This document shows positions 1 to 13,300 of a stretch of DNA of 64,000 nt, piece after piece. Position numbers and translations under genes: made by a program. The DNA comes from Myoxocephalus aenaeus. Lineage: Eukaryota > Chordata > Actinopteri > Perciformes > Cottidae. Under the pieces are notes generated by a model. It saw only the letters and a program-made list of their open reading frames with translations. It was not told where the DNA came from and made no database searches. The stretch's first letter is position 1. The number at the start of each line of letters is the position of its first letter. The stretch is taken from NCBI GenBank assembly GCA_038501785.1, contig JBAMJR010000097.1:4547001-4611000 (forward strand). The letters are read 5' to 3'.

Positions 1-570
1 GACGTGTGTAATTAAAATCCTGATTGATAAAGGGGCCCGCCCACGCCACCACTTTACCAGACCCTACCCCCGACCCCTTCAAAACACAAACGAGAGAGAT
101 ATGAAAGAAGGCCTGGGGAGAAAACTGCACTACTTATTGATCAGCTATATCTGCCTTCCTATCAATGCCCTTTTCCCACAATAGAGGGGCTAGTACAAAG
201 GTTTCCTACGTAAAACTTCATAGCTAATCTTCATCCCGCGGATTTTTATCTTCCCCGCAAAAATAACACCAAAACAACCAACATTTTACCCAGAAAACAG
301 AAATGTAGCTACTTGTGCTCGCAACAAAAAACAAGCAAAAAAAATATTTGCATGTGTTTGAGTGAAATTCCCTTAATAAGATATTAAAACATGCTTACCA
401 CTAATGAGGGACAGCTTACTATAATTGTAATGCAATAAAGGGAAAACACCCTTTGGGCAATACCAAGATAAAAAAGGAATGCATTTCATCTATTTCACTA
501 ATGGACCTGTGAACACAAGAATAAGCTCCAGACAAACACACTTGCACACAAGGACGCACACACGAACGGT

Positions 571-594
571 ACACACACACACACACACACACAC
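571..594. repeat. (AC)12 microsatellite
   Basis: Uninterrupted AC dinucleotide run followed by a few imperfect units. Reading frames through it give only His-Thr or Val-Cys repeats and are not genes. Confidence 0.95.
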
Positions 595-1138
595 TCACAC
601 AGGTGAATGTCAAATGCGTATCACGCATTACACAAATAAGGTACCTTCAAGTCAGAGGACTCCCACAGAGAGTAGCCGGGCTGAAAGATGTTCAAAAACA
701 CCGCCTCCAGACTTCACTGTCATCGGGGTCCATGCAGACAGACGAGCCAGGAAGAAAGGCCTACGTGCTGTCTTAAGTTCTGAAGAAAAAGAGGGACAGT
801 GAAGAAAGTGAAATAGTGAGAGAGGAGAGCAGGACAGAGAGAACACATCAGGTCGAAAGGCATCCAGCCAAGTGAGTGTGCACGTTCAGCTGCTCCAGCC
901 AGTGAACATCTCACCATGACCCAAACCTCAGACCGGCAGATAATCATTCTTATGAAGTCACATTTTGCCTGCTTGTCTGCAGGATTTTTTAAGCTGTGTA
1001 AACTGGGAGAGTGCAGGCCTGTGACCTTTCCTGTCTGACACTGGTCACCTGCTGTCACGTGTGAGGGTTGACCCACGGCAGTGAATGATGGCTGCATACT
1101 CTGCTTCACCTCCCTCTGTGACACATATGCACTGGCAA

Positions 1139-1140
<2 letters not shown>

Positions 1141-1187
<47 letters not shown>

Positions 1188-1197
1188 ACACACACAC
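1141..1197. repeat. (AC)n microsatellite, 57 bp
   Basis: AC run with a single interruption (CC) at 1186-1187. The Val-Cys-rich reading frame crossing it on the minus strand is a repeat artefact. Confidence 0.95.
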
Positions 1198-4100
1198 TCT
1201 CTACCCACTGTGGAGTGAATAAACCGCCTCTCACTCAACAGCACACCAATGCTCCTTACACATCAAGAACATAATAAATCACAAATTAGAAGTGTATGTA
1301 TTTCGAGGGGGTGGACTTTCTAGAAAGCACTGGTCCAGTGCTTAATTTGATTCTTAATGGAAGGCAAGATTTCCAAAGGAAAACTTTCATTGGCCACAAA
1401 ATGACTTTCCTTAGTTTTCACTTTCTTACACTGTGAGAGAGATTGAGTTTGATAAATGCTGTCAGTGCAGTGCCCGCCCATGCATTGGGTACCTCATTTA
1501 ACCCAGTTCTGTAATTTCTTCACTAAACAGGGATTGTTAAATAGTTACCGAAACAAATGGAGCATCGACTGAAAGAAAGTTTGCTTTTGAACTTCTTAAC
1601 CAAAACTCTGGTGCATTGCTTGTCTTATAAACATCTCCTTTATAGAATAATGATTCAAGCCTTGACTGTATTAGTGGTTTCAAAGAATCTACACTAGGTA
1701 GGATTTCTGAGTTATTAGGATTTGTTCAACATTTTAATGTCTTTATTTCAACATATATTTCTGTGTTGCAAAATACTAATTTAATTTTGTTATGTAAGTC
1801 CACCTTGCATTACGAGAATACAGTTCTGAAGCATTTCAAAATAAAAGTCTAATCATGTCATTCTTGTGGATACTGTGTGCACAGTGAGCTGTGGTGCTTT
1901 TAGCGAGCTGGTATTATGTGTTCAGGTCTTGAGCTTTGTTATTATTGCCCATCACCCTTTCTTTTCTTTTCCTCTCCTTTCCTTTCCATCCAAGTAATAT
2001 GTTATAATGATACAGGTAGGGAACAATAACAGAAACACCTGGACAGTATACTGATCTAAAATGCAGGAGCCCTGCAAATACATATAATATATTCAGTTAA
2101 GCAAATAAACATTCAGTTTGGTTAAGAGTGTGTCAGTGATGTGTTGATGCAGCTCTTGTATGTTGTAATTCATTGAACATAAAAAAAAAAAAAAACCTTA
2201 AATGCAAGCCAATACAACAACATGTTAAGGTACTGCTGCATTGGATTGCATTTTATTAATTTAAATGTAACCCATACCTCTCTGACTCACTCTCAGAGCT
2301 GATTAGACATTATAAATAAATGTATTATAAACTGAAGGGTTGGATTACATACTATTTTCTGAGAATTGCTGTTACTGTGCTCCCTGTATGTTATCTCTAA
2401 TAAAGTACAAACACAAGTAAAGGCCTACATTTAAGAAAATTATCATTCATTCATTCATAACTAATTTCAAGTAAATTTTGACCCTTGAAAAACTTAGAAA
2501 GAAAGCTCCTGGATATAACAAACCTTGTCTTGCATGAATAAATGGGATTGGAGATCAGATTCTCCTTTAGATTCTTCTTAAGGATGTCTTCTCTCCTGAT
2601 AATAAGGCCAGTTGCCCCTGTGGTGCCACGACAGCGGTGTGACCTTGTCACCAGGGTGCCATGTGTCACAGTGGGGGCCCAGAGGTAGAGGGTGGGTGAA
2701 CAGATCATCTCCCTGCATGGTACCCGTGCCCTACCCTTCCTTCCCCACCACAGGCCCAGCACCAGAGAGGCCGGTGCAGGGAGAGGAGCAGCTCCAGGCT
2801 CTGGAGAACATGACTCCAATTAAGCTGTGGAAGCCGGGCTCACGCTCCACTGCCTCAGCCCAGTTGTCCTACGCAGGAAGTAACACAGTAAACCCAGGGA
2901 AATGACTCTATCAGCATAGTCAAGATAGTCACTGAGACAGTTAGATTCTGCTTTTCAAACAATTAGCACCAGATAAGGACTCAGTAGGATCCATCAAGAA
3001 ACCACAAAATGAAAAGTGTATAGAATCATACATTTTTGCTAAAATGTTATGACTATAAACATTAAACCAATAACTGTAAGGAAAGAGCAACGACAAAGAA
3101 AGCTTGTTTCATGTTTTGGGAGCCCTGTAGAAAAAAATGCGGCGAGTTAAGCACACAGTAATGGATGAGAGCGATTGAGAGGCCTCGTTTTCCCCTGTGA
3201 TTAAAAATGTATGTTGCCACACGCAGCCTTTGGTGTGGAACTCTCCTGGAAAAGGAGCTGGTTAATATTCAGGCCCATGTCTGGCTAATGTCTTAAAGTG
3301 ATAAATAGGAGGGGGTTGCTGCCGTTTGATTGTTCTTCACAGGCAGTCTGGGAGCAGCAGCACAGGGGGATTTAAGGTGGAGGAATCCTCTCAAAGCTCC
3401 TCATTCATTCACTCTCAGACGCCCCATCATTAATTGGGCCTGTCGACATGACTCCTCTGTACCCAGGGCCACTGGCAGCTACCATGGTGGATGAGCTTTT
3501 TAAGACAGTTCAAAAGAGTCCTTGCCTCATGAAAGGCATTCAAATTACATGAAATTGCATTCATGTCAAGCCTTGCAGGCATTTTCATACAGTACACTGG
3601 CATAATGTCTTGTTTTGTGCCCTGCATATCTGTGTGACTATATAATCACTCTCCTGGGAGCAAATCTCACTATAAAGGGTATTGCTTTAAAAACTATTAA
3701 CACATAATGTTTCATTTTCCAAATGACTCTATACATACAGTAAATACAGCACTGTATGATGTGGAGGAAATGCGATTCAGTTCGCTTTATTCAAATTAAA
3801 ATGAGTTGCATTGTGTACTCAAGAGTAACTGACAGTATAGAAGATAATATTCCCATAACGAACACATTTTGTTTTTTGCAAAACCTAAAAATTCACAGCG
3901 AGTCAATATTAATATCACTCCATATAAAGACTGAATGTACAGTATTTGAAGCTGCTTGGAGGGAAGCTTCATAAATTGGTTGAAACATTAAATGTAGACC
4001 AGATATACAGTATCTGGATAATCTGGAGACTTCAGATCAAGTATATGAATGGCTGTTTCACACAGGCGTTTAACTGAAATGCTTAATAGAACATCCAAAT

Positions 4101-4699
4101 AGGTAGCTGAACCACAATGTGTGCTGCAGCAGTGACCCCTTTGGCACAGAATCCACTCTGACAGTTATCTCCCTGCTCTGTGTAAGCATAGCTATGCAGG
4201 ACAAGGTGAGTCCAGCCTTCAAAACTTTGTGATTTCTACTTATGTGTAGTTGGAGGGTGATAGCAGAAGGTGGCCAGATTTGGTTCATGATGTCAACCAT
4301 GTGATGCTTTAGTATTTATAACCATTAGAGGCTGTATATATGTCATGAAGTATAGCAGGCTCTTTTTTCTGGGTGGGCATTGGCCTACTTCACTTCTATC
4401 CTCGTCTGACATCTTCTACACGCTAGGACCAATAACCCCTTCTTTAGGAGGAACACTTGACCTCATACTTCAAGGGAATCCGAGCGGATGTTGGCGGTCT
4501 TCATTAGATTTTATACTTATTTAAAAAAGGATGAGGCCATCACAATCAGTGTTTAGTTCATGCCTCCAATGATCAGTCAAACTAACTCTTGCGTTGTCAT
4601 TCTCCAATATGTGTTTCTTCATGCTCCTGAAAGTATTCGCAGTCTCACTTTTTCCTCACTCTTTAAATATTTCACTATCTATTGCAATCACACTCATTC

Positions 4700-5300
4700 A
4701 GCATCCTCCCATTATTTCCCCCCTCCTCTCCCTGTCGTGGAAGTGGTTTCTGTTATGGCAGTGGGGAAGGCTACCCGCAGCGGGAGAGATCCTAATTAAC
4801 AGCCTATTCATTTGTGTGGAGCGGAGGGCTCCTGCTTTCTGAGCACTTGTTTTATGGTGGCGCTAGGGAGCCCTGTCCAGGGATTTGGAGGGGGATAATT
4901 GCCTTTGCCGCAGGCTGCAGTAATCTGGTCGGCTAATTCATTATTTTAATAAGTTAGCTTCTCCTCGGGGGTGTGCTAGCTGCGCTGCGCCTCAAACCTT
5001 GGTGGTGCACCTCGTTATTGTGGCGCTCTTTTACACTGCCGCCCGCACGGGGTTAATAACTGTTATTAGCCTCTCTCCTCAGCCTGCAATTTCTCGTTTA
5101 ACTGGGGCGATTCAAACGAAACCTTTGCAAGCGTCTAATAATCAACCTCTCTGGAACCAGGGGTAATCCCTATGAAGGGGTCCATATAGAGGAGAGGGGT
5201 AATGGATGCAATTGCCTGAGTGCCTTTCCCTCCGCTCCTTTCATTATGGCTCCTGATGTTGTTTTTGTTGTTGATGCTTCTGTTATTTTTACTCAATTCC
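4700..5300. other. Candidate conserved non-coding block
   Basis: This 600-bp block is GC-richer than its flanks and is dense in TAAT/ATTA cores (for example 'cctaattaacagcc', 'ggctaattcattatttt', 'ggttaataactgttatta'). It contains no splice-bounded reading frame. Such composition is typical of vertebrate developmental enhancers in gene deserts. The call is inferred from texture only and needs an alignment to other fish to confirm. Confidence 0.3.
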
Positions 5301-7825
5301 TCCACAATCATTTGAGGGAAGCAAATCGACTGCAGTTTGACTTGAGCAAGTGAAATGGATCAGATTCATACACACAAATAAGATGATCATTAGGTTTGCG
5401 TAACTAATGGCTTCATTTAGGCCATAATCTTCCATCTCTCTAATAGGCTATGCAGTCAGTGGGATGTGAGCATGTCTCTGTGTAGAGGCAGGTTTAATGA
5501 CTCCGCTGCAGTCAGACATTTTGCACATTGGCTGATTAAAAACCATGTTGTTTCAACAGGAAGGGAATAAAGAAAGGGATTCATGAATAGGCGCATTTGA
5601 AAAATCCAATATTGGAGATGGTGACGGCTCGATGTTTGAAGGAACCTGTAGTTAAAATCAAATTACGAATACAGCACAAAGTGGTTAAATGGTTTGTAAT
5701 GCGCCTATTGGATGCATTATTTCACTCTGTGACGTAAATAGATATTCTCATTCACTTTTGAGAGAATATACAAGGTAGACAAGACAATCCTATTATGTGT
5801 CTCTAGATATCCCTTTGCATCTGGCAATTACCAAGTCCGTCACTTTGGCTAAGAAAGAGATAACAGTGAAGTAAACACAGAGGAACTCCAAATGTTCTGG
5901 CTAGTGGATGCCTTTTGCACATCAAAAACTGCATATTTAGCAATTTGAACAAATACATGTATGCTTTCACCACTAACTGTATCTTAATAACAATCCATCT
6001 TGAGTGTTTGGTGTCCTCTGTACACTCAGAAGAGCGCGGGCCTCGGCTCATGTGCTCTGTGTGGCTTATGTTCCATCCTGTAGACTGGCTTGTTTAGCTG
6101 TCATCATGCTGTGACCTGCCAGCCACTGTGAAATGAGCTCCTGGATATTAAAGAGGCTATCGCTTCATCTGTACTTAACCATAGTGGAGTGACACATCGC
6201 ATGGCCCTGGGCCCTGTAAAGGAGAGGAGCAATAACATCTTGGGTGGAACATGTTGAAAAGAGGAAGGCCATATTCTGTGGTCAGTCATAAGACTGAAAG
6301 AACAACATGTCCACCATGCTTTCTTACCAACCCAACAACAAGCTTTTAAATCACCTGACGTATTGCACAATGTTTATCCAAGAATGTGACAGTTTGCAAA
6401 TGGCCCCGCATGATCATTTCGCACTTTTATCTGCATCTTAAAGTTAAACCTTCTCTTAGCCGCGGCCCCTTCTGCAAACAGTAGTGGCGGTTTTGCTTCA
6501 TAAAGTACGCATATGATAGTAAATGACCTGGTTCACTATTAACTATTACCTACTTAATGTCCTTCCTGGCTTGCCGCATGTGGAGCTTTGGCCTCTGGGA
6601 CTGCCTGGGGCTCGTTCAGGGCCATGGCTTTTCAAAGCCCACACTGCCATCTGCTAGACCAGCGGCCCTGCTCCCCTTCCGAGGCTGGTGTGGCTGCAGC
6701 TGGGACAGCGGAGGCCTGCGACTGTCCCACACGCAGGTGTTTACCACAACTTCATGCATATGGATTCACAGATCGCTATAGATAAATGCTCTGCTATGTG
6801 GACAGTATTGGGAAAAGCAATTTGTGCACAGGGAGGAGTTTTCCTATTGATTTTGTTCCTCTTATGGATATATCTAATTTTGACAGTCTTCTGTGCGAGG
6901 CAGTATTGGTCAATGATATCAGCTGAAATTTTTGGAAGAATTGCAGGACTGGCATATATACAGCCCAGCAGCCCTGCCCACCTTAAAGGCGCTCAACTTA
7001 GCATGACTGGCTTCTAATGAGTGGTCCCTCCTCTCATCACACAATCCTGAGTCCACCCTCCTGCATTCATCAATTCTCATTAGGGAAAATCATCATGTGG
7101 AATACCAACTTTTGGCCAATATTCATCACTGTCAGCCCTCATCCATAGCAGCACAATGACAGATGCAGGATCTGGGAGTGCCTAAGTAGCACTGACTTAG
7201 CTCTTTTATTCCCTAATCTCACCCTCAGTGCTTGTGGAGCCCAAGCAACTCTCTGCAGTGCACACTCCCTGACAGCAATTACTTTATGCAAAAAGAGTGG
7301 AGGAGTTCAGTGAGTGGCGTGAGTGAGAATAAGCCTCCACAGAACTCAGGCTGTTAGCAGACTGCAGCATTCCAATAGGACCAGCTAGCTTCCCATGGGC
7401 ACTAAAGGGCACGAGGAGGGAGGAGAGATGGTGGACAGCTTTGTTGCACTACGACAGGGATCTTGTTGTGGCATCGTCCATCTAGGCATCATTCATAAAC
7501 TGCTTATGTAAAATTATTACATAATTACATAGATCTATTGTTATTGTACTCATACTGAACGACCATGCTCCAAAAACCAAATCAAACGTAGCACTGTCAG
7601 CACATGTTATACTTGACTGGGACAAACAGCGGACCGGGCTTTGTCCAAAGATAACAAAACCGAGCAACCAAGCCACCCCAAAAAATGACACAATACTGTG
7701 ACCGGCCAAGAAATAGTATACCACATAACCCTCCGTACAACTGTAACTTTGTGTTTTTACACTTTGGTTTTTAAACAAAAATAACAATGAGATATAATGT
7801 GTGTATAATGTGTGGAAGCCTTAGA

Positions 7826-8028
7826 GTTGCTGGTTGGCGGATTTTGTGATTCTGTGACCTCTGGACAGGACCATGCTCGTCCGTTTCCAGTCTTTATGTT
7901 AAACTAAGCTAAATGGATGCTGGCTCTAGCTACATGTTTACTGTGCAGACATCTAGCGTTATTGATCTTTGCACCTTTAACTCTTGGCAATAAAGCAAAT
8001 ACGAAAATGACAAACTATTCCTTTAAAT
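7826..8028. mobile_element. Short interspersed fish repeat (MITE/SINE-like)
   Basis: The sequence runs from 'gttgctggttggcgg' through 'ctggctctagctacatgttt' to 'caaactattcctttaa'. I recognise this as a high-copy percomorph repeat that normally reads 'ctggctccagcttcat...' in the middle. No protein is encoded. The exact superfamily and ends are not determined. A second scrap of the same terminal sequence ('gaactattcctttaa') lies near 9250. Confidence 0.5.
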
Positions 8029-11000
8029 CAAGCCTGCATTTTTTTTCCACCCATTGGATCCGTCTATTCTTCGGGAGCTTATCTACGTCACAGACAGATT
8101 GCCTTCGCCAGCAATGTGTTCCCCCTCCTGTAAAAATAGCTTGTGCGTGTCATTCTCATAACGGCAGCAGGATCAATACATTCATTCCCATTTTAGCTGC
8201 TCTGCCCCTTTGCCCACCCACGCCCAAGAATAGGACAGCTTGCAAAACCCAGCCGCCATGTCAGCTAATCACAGCCCTATTGCTTCAGTCATTCGTGCCC
8301 CATCGTTGGCCCACAACGGCTGCCTGCCCAGCGCAGCTAGAGATTTTACCCAGAGGTCAGTGGGCTGGCCAGCCTGTCTCAGTCCAAATTCCCCTCCTGC
8401 CAGGTGGATCAGAGGGAGGCTAGTGGTTCGCTTCACCGCTGAGAAAATGAGATCACACAGCCACAATAGGAGGGCTGCCTTTGGAAGACCTTCATTCCAG
8501 GATACAAGATAATAGCGGAAAACCATTTGCATCAACCAAGGGGACATTATAATAAATCAGACACCATGATAAATTATCTTAATGCTTGGCACTAACAGGT
8601 GTTAACGGACTCTACATTATTGTCATATACCAGAGGCGACAGAGCTAACGGAGGCCTATGTTTTGTTATGACAATCTAAATTATACAGTTATGCATTTCA
8701 CAGCCAATGTTGGGACTATTTTTGACCACTGTGCCTCGCAACATTGCATAATTTTACCGTTAGTGACAGTTGCATCAGTAATTAATGGAGCCTCTGTGAA
8801 AATGCCACAAATGCCACATCTGTATAGATAGATATACAAACTTGAATACCCACATGTATATACACATAGGCACACACTAGTGGATGAAGATTGGATCGTG
8901 GAACCTTGGCGGGCAACATATGATGGCCTGAGGCGGTGTCTCAGTGGTTGAGCCATGAGTCACTTACCTCAGGGCTGCCAGCAAAATCATAAACTAACAG
9001 CATTCCTCCTCCAGGGACGCATTCAAGAAAACAAATTCAATATAAAGTGTTCACAATGATAAAACAGTCTGTAACGCTGATATTGTTTCCAGTGGACTGT
9101 GGGGTACATCAGTACGTGTAGTTAAGTTCAATGGATGCAATTGTTGTATAGATAACAATAAACAGGTCATGCTGAAGCTGTTTACCTCTGTTCCCAGTGT
9201 TTATGCTCAGTTAATCTAATAGTGTAGCTGGAGATTCAAATAAGCATGTTGAACTATTCCTTTAAGATCTGAACTGATCTGATATCCCTGTGGCGTCTTA
9301 TTGAAATGCGTTAGGGAACATCTTAAGATTGTTGTTGCAAGAGCACAAATGGAGGTTTCCACCATAACAGCTGTGACCATGTCCAGTAGATGTGGTCCAC
9401 CACATGCACACAAATACAGATAGACACACATACTTATCATTTGACACAGGCCCTTTTTCTTTTTCACAATCGCATATGCATCCCGGAAAGATCCGTGTAC
9501 ATTCGCATACTGATACACACTTGGACCTCACCCAAGCCCTTCATCTCTCAGCAATATAAAGTACCTGAACTTTTTCTTGGTGTGATAGATGGATGGCAGA
9601 ATATCCCTGAGGGACTGGTGATTAAACAGGAAGTAGAGAGAGTCACTGAGCCGACCAGGAGCTGGATGACCCCTCCTTCTCGGCCGCTCAATGATCTGCT
9701 GCTACAAAGACGAGAGGAGAGGAGAGAAAGAATGAAAGGGAGACATAGATTATCAATAAAGTCAATGCGGCATTGTGTTACACGTGCCCTCTGACCTAAG
9801 CAGGGTTCCTAGCTCTGATATCTTTATTGGGACAGGACTATTGGAGGAGGCAGTCATCATTTATCTGTATTTGACAATTAGATGTGTGGTTATCAGTGTT
9901 TTCTTTTCATTCAACAATGTTCTGATTAGAGTGATTGAGAATTATTTCTAGCTTACCACTGAACCATATCACATAATACTCATCTGATATTTTCCTCATG
10001 AGGTAATCTATATATCTTTTCCACACAAAGAGATTTATAAATAGCAAAACAGATACATGTAGGTTTTTCTTTTCACAGACTTGAGTTTTGTATTTTCTGA
10101 CATATTTATGACAAGGACTCATTTATATTAAATTGTCACATTAGTATGCAAATTATTCCAAAATGATCTTGCATTCACTTTATCAAAGCATTATCTCTTC
10201 ATACCTAATTAGGATTCTAGTCACAGTCAATGAAAAGCTTGTTTTAACATATGCCGTATCACCACTGCTTCTATACAGGATAATGCCACTGAGCTGAAAT
10301 CTGCTTCAGACCTGCTACTTTAATTCATCTCCAGCATTCCATGTTTAATTTTTAGCCTTGGCTGCCCACAGAGACTTTAACCCTTTCTACTGTCTCATTT
10401 TAATCTGATGTTTTTTTGTTAAATGTTTAACTTAAATGGGGAGCCTCATAAATATTCCAAATCACTCGTCCTGTGTTTGATGAGGAAATGAGCCTCGTAC
10501 CCGCCGTGATTCCCCAGGCAGGCAGGAAGGGAAAAAAAGCCCTACAACTTAACTCTTGGAACTAGACCTGTGCGCCGCTCTGACAGCCTACATTAACAGG
10601 CTGCAAATTGTTTTAACAATGTGAGGGCCGCCTTTGTGTCGAGATAATGATGATATCTCTTTTCTGTGGCGCTACATGCTACTGAGGTAATCATAAAGGT
10701 CTCTGCTGTCATCACTGCCTGAAAGCGCCTTTGATGGTCTAAAGAGACAACAGCTTGTGCTGAATATGAATTTAACTGCTCCACGACAGACTTTACATGT
10801 AGCATGATGATCCCAGGTGACGTCGTAGCATGTTCTCAGGCTGGTTTTGATATCTGTTGAAGGGAATTTTGTCGAGATAATTTTCCAAGACTAACACTGG
10901 TGACAGTTGTGCACACAGACATAGTTAATGTCGTAGCTCCCTAGCAAAGGTCAAGCAGGTCTGACCTTTGAGTTAGTCGGATAGGCCAAAGCCTGTTTCG

Positions 11001-11345
11001 GAGTTTCTCTCTTTTTCTGTCTGTCTTTTCCCCCCGTGGCTCTGTGGTCATTAATCTTCCACACAGGTGCTGAGGACTCCTGACCCTCTGCTCCACTTCC
11101 TCCATTAGCACCATGACAGCTCCACTGTAAGGTTCATATACCCAACCGTATTTCCATCCCTCTTCTACCACTTCATCTGGTCTGGGAACTAAAATTCACT
11201 GCGTCCCCTTCACTCCTCAGAAGTTCAATTACACTTGTTTCAGTGCAGCTTTATCATCCAGTCACAGCGTATAGCATTTCAGATTTTAAAAAATATGATG
11301 CTATTGGCTTGGCAAATATGGGCAGGTTGTTGAGAGTTGAGTAGA
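8029..11345. other. Gene-free stretch with one exon-like segment
   Basis: No gene could be named. The one item of note is a splice-bounded open segment on the minus strand at 9565-9701 (separate entry). A strong consensus donor on the minus strand at about 8968 ('cctgag|gtaagtg') has no matching acceptor in a compatible frame. Confidence 0.5.
9565..9701 (-). other. Possible unassigned coding exon (137 bp)
   Basis: On the minus strand a pyrimidine-rich acceptor ('cgtctttgtag') is followed by 45 open codons plus two bases and then a donor ('ttcag|gtactt'). The translation begins QQIIERPRRRGHPAPG and contains SDSLYFLFNHQSLRD and IYHTKKKF, with codon choice typical of vertebrate genes (CTG, CTC, AAG, CAG, TAC, TTC). 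I do not recognise the protein. No phase-compatible neighbouring exon was found, and the plus strand is also open here, so chance or a conserved non-coding element is possible. Confidence 0.25.
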
Positions 11346-11520
11346 AACTTGATGTTCATCTTGTGTTTAACCGGGAGCCAGTGGAGCTCATGGAGGACTG
11401 GGCTGATGTGATCACTTTACTGGTAGGCGAGCAGCAGAGTTCTGTACCTACTGGAGTTTATTTAGGACTTTGTTTATGACATCATAGGGGATACTGTTGC
11501 AGAAGTCAAGCCTGGATGTT
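11346..11520. repeat. Degraded LINE 3'-end-like repeat
   Basis: The segment around 'agccagtggagctcatggag' and 'gcgagcagcagagttctg' resembles a dispersed fish repeat whose consensus I remember as 'ggagccagtggag...gcgagcagcagagttctgga...gttgcagtagtcaag'. It runs directly into hAT-like sequence at 11521. It is non-coding and heavily mutated. Family assignment is from memory, so confidence is moderate at best. Confidence 0.4.
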
Positions 11521-11790
11521 ACAAAAGTAAAAGTAAAGTACTCATTATGCAGCAGAATGGGCCCAGTCAGAGTATATTGGTGTGATACATTAATTGGTTA
11601 GTACTGTATTACTTGCCGAGTTAATTTTATTGCATGGTCATGTATAGTATATAAAATCTTGTATCTTAACATTAATTAACTATAACTGTCAAACAAAAAT
11701 AGTGGAGTTGAAGTATAAAAATGGAAAAGTGTAACTAACTCTGAAATTAAACTTAATTAAAGAGTACATGCACTTAGTTACAATATGTGT
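11521..11790. mobile_element. Non-autonomous hAT fragment
   Basis: Fragments 'aaagtactcattatgcag', 'aactataactgtca', 'agtggagttgaagtataaa' and 'gcacttagttac' match, in order, the middle and 3' part of the abundant fish hAT family built from AAGTA-type steps. The 5' part and the terminal TTTCCACCACTG are missing, and there are internal deletions, so the copy is old and immobile. Related fragments occur at 20.7, 36.4 and 58.2 kb. Confidence 0.55.
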
Positions 11791-11802
11791 AGTGTGTTCA
11801 GT

Positions 11803-12270
11803 ACACAGGAAATACCGGGGTGTAATTTTTCCGGAGTTACTATTATTTTCCTCTAAAGGAGTAATATTTAATCATTTTGGAGCGTAATTAGTAGCCGTAG
11901 CCAGTAGAGTAGGAGCAAATATTCAGAATAAAATCTATTGGAGTAAAACAGCGTGACCACGCCCACCACGGCTCCTTAGGTTCCGTTTCCATGAAACCTC
12001 TCGCTACGCTGGAGGAGCTGACGGTTTATCGAACGGAAGAGAGCTGAAGGGAGTTGAATCCATATATATAATTTTATTTAGATTAAAATCCTACTATATA
12101 TAGAATTGAATCCAATTCTATACAGAGTTGAATCTAATTCAAGTAACTATATCATCGTGTAGAGGTAAACATGAACACTAAATAGAGTAAACAATATTCA
12201 GAATTATTACCTCTAAGACAAGAGTAGATTTTACTCTATTTAGACATGAGTACATTTTTTTTGACTGTGT
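11803..12270. mobile_element. Possible MITE with ACACAG ends
   Basis: This 468-bp segment begins ACACAGGAAAT and ends with the inverted TTTTGACTGTGT, with a T/A at each edge consistent with TA insertion. It contains repeated 'gagtaa' and 'gagttgaatc' motifs and a GC-richer core ('accacgcccaccacgg'). I recall similar 'aaggagtaatatttaa...tttttgactgtgta' elements in fish. The terminal repeat is short, so the ends are approximate. Confidence 0.4.
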
Positions 12271-12427
12271 ATGCATACTAAAATATGCTAGATTTATGAG
12301 AGCGCTTTTCATGAACTTTGTTGTATGTAAAGTAATGTAAAAAGTAATCATGAATTGCAGCTAGACAATCACAGTACGAGCAACATATTTTGCTTTCTCT
12401 TGTGAACCACAGTGTGAGTCTGGCAGC

Positions 12428-12775
12428 GCATGTTTTGTCATGTTAGTAAAAAACTGTTAAGTATGTTAATAGTTTACTAACTGCAAAACAGTTAGTAAAA
12501 TAAAATCCACAGTCCCGCTGATGTACCGCCATGTTGTCACAGTCTTGGTAGGAACATAATTGAAGGCCTCAATGAAAGATGTAGTGCAGATTAATTTATT
12601 GACACCAAGATTAACTTTATTCATCACACATACCTTCAACTCATATATCATTCATACATTTAGAACATCACTGATCAGATATCCTCGCACAGGTCAAAAT
12701 AATTATGTCACATGTCAAAGGTCAATACACAAATTGTCTTTATTTTCACTTACATACAGTTCTGTACAGTAGCGT
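12428..12775. repeat. Unnamed interspersed repeat, copy 1
   Basis: This segment is related in direct orientation to 21058-21430. Shared stretches in the same order include 'tgatgtacc[ag]ccatg', 'acagtcttgg[ta]agga', 'ttgacaccaagatt[at]a' and 'agaacatcact[gt]atca'. No protein is encoded and no termini were identified. Both copies lie a few hundred bases downstream of hAT-like fragments. Confidence 0.6.
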
Positions 12776-13300
12776 GTCATGATAATTTGACAAGACCATG
12801 ACCAGATTTCATAACCCGAGAACAACATATCAACTCTTTTCAGAGGCTCTTGTGTCAAATACTTGCCAGAGTTGTGAATCTGTGCCATGTTCTGAGGTCG
12901 GGACCTCTCCAATGGAGCCGCCTAGCGTCTCGGTTTCGCAGCAGAGGAAGCCCCTCCACACAACAGCTGGACTGGCTGGCACACAAACACACACATATGT
13001 AGACATTTACACATTCTCACATCACACACAGACAAACTCTTACAGCAACACATGCATGCAGTTGTTTAACATATGCAGCATCTCCATACGCCCAGGCCCA
13101 AGGCAAAGGAAAACACAAATGTCAGTCAGGATGGGGAAAGGTTACAGGGAAGCCAAGACCTCGATACTGTTAATTTGCTCCCCGGGGCTCAAGGAGTCAA
13201 GAAGCAGAGTGATTTGGCTCATGAGATATATCCAAAATACCAGCAGCCTGCAGCCATCTATGATAAAGAAATTTGGCATTTGGTACGGTGTACGGTCTAC

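Larger units (their letters stand above)
1..7825. other. Gene-free stretch, left edge
   Basis: No coding gene could be supported here. The stretch holds two CA microsatellites near 0.57 and 1.14 kb, a short poly-A at 2182-2195, an open segment on both strands at 2735-2905 (see findings) and a GC-richer, homeodomain-site-rich block at about 4.7-5.3 kb (listed separately). The remaining sequence is AT-leaning with short chance reading frames that lack recognisable domains. Confidence 0.6.

Noticed and set aside
8941..9030. Strong minus-strand donor 'cctgag|gtaagtg' with a short frame MLLVYDFAGSPE
   Set aside because: No acceptor gives a frame compatible with the candidate exon at 9565-9701, and the peptide is not recognised.
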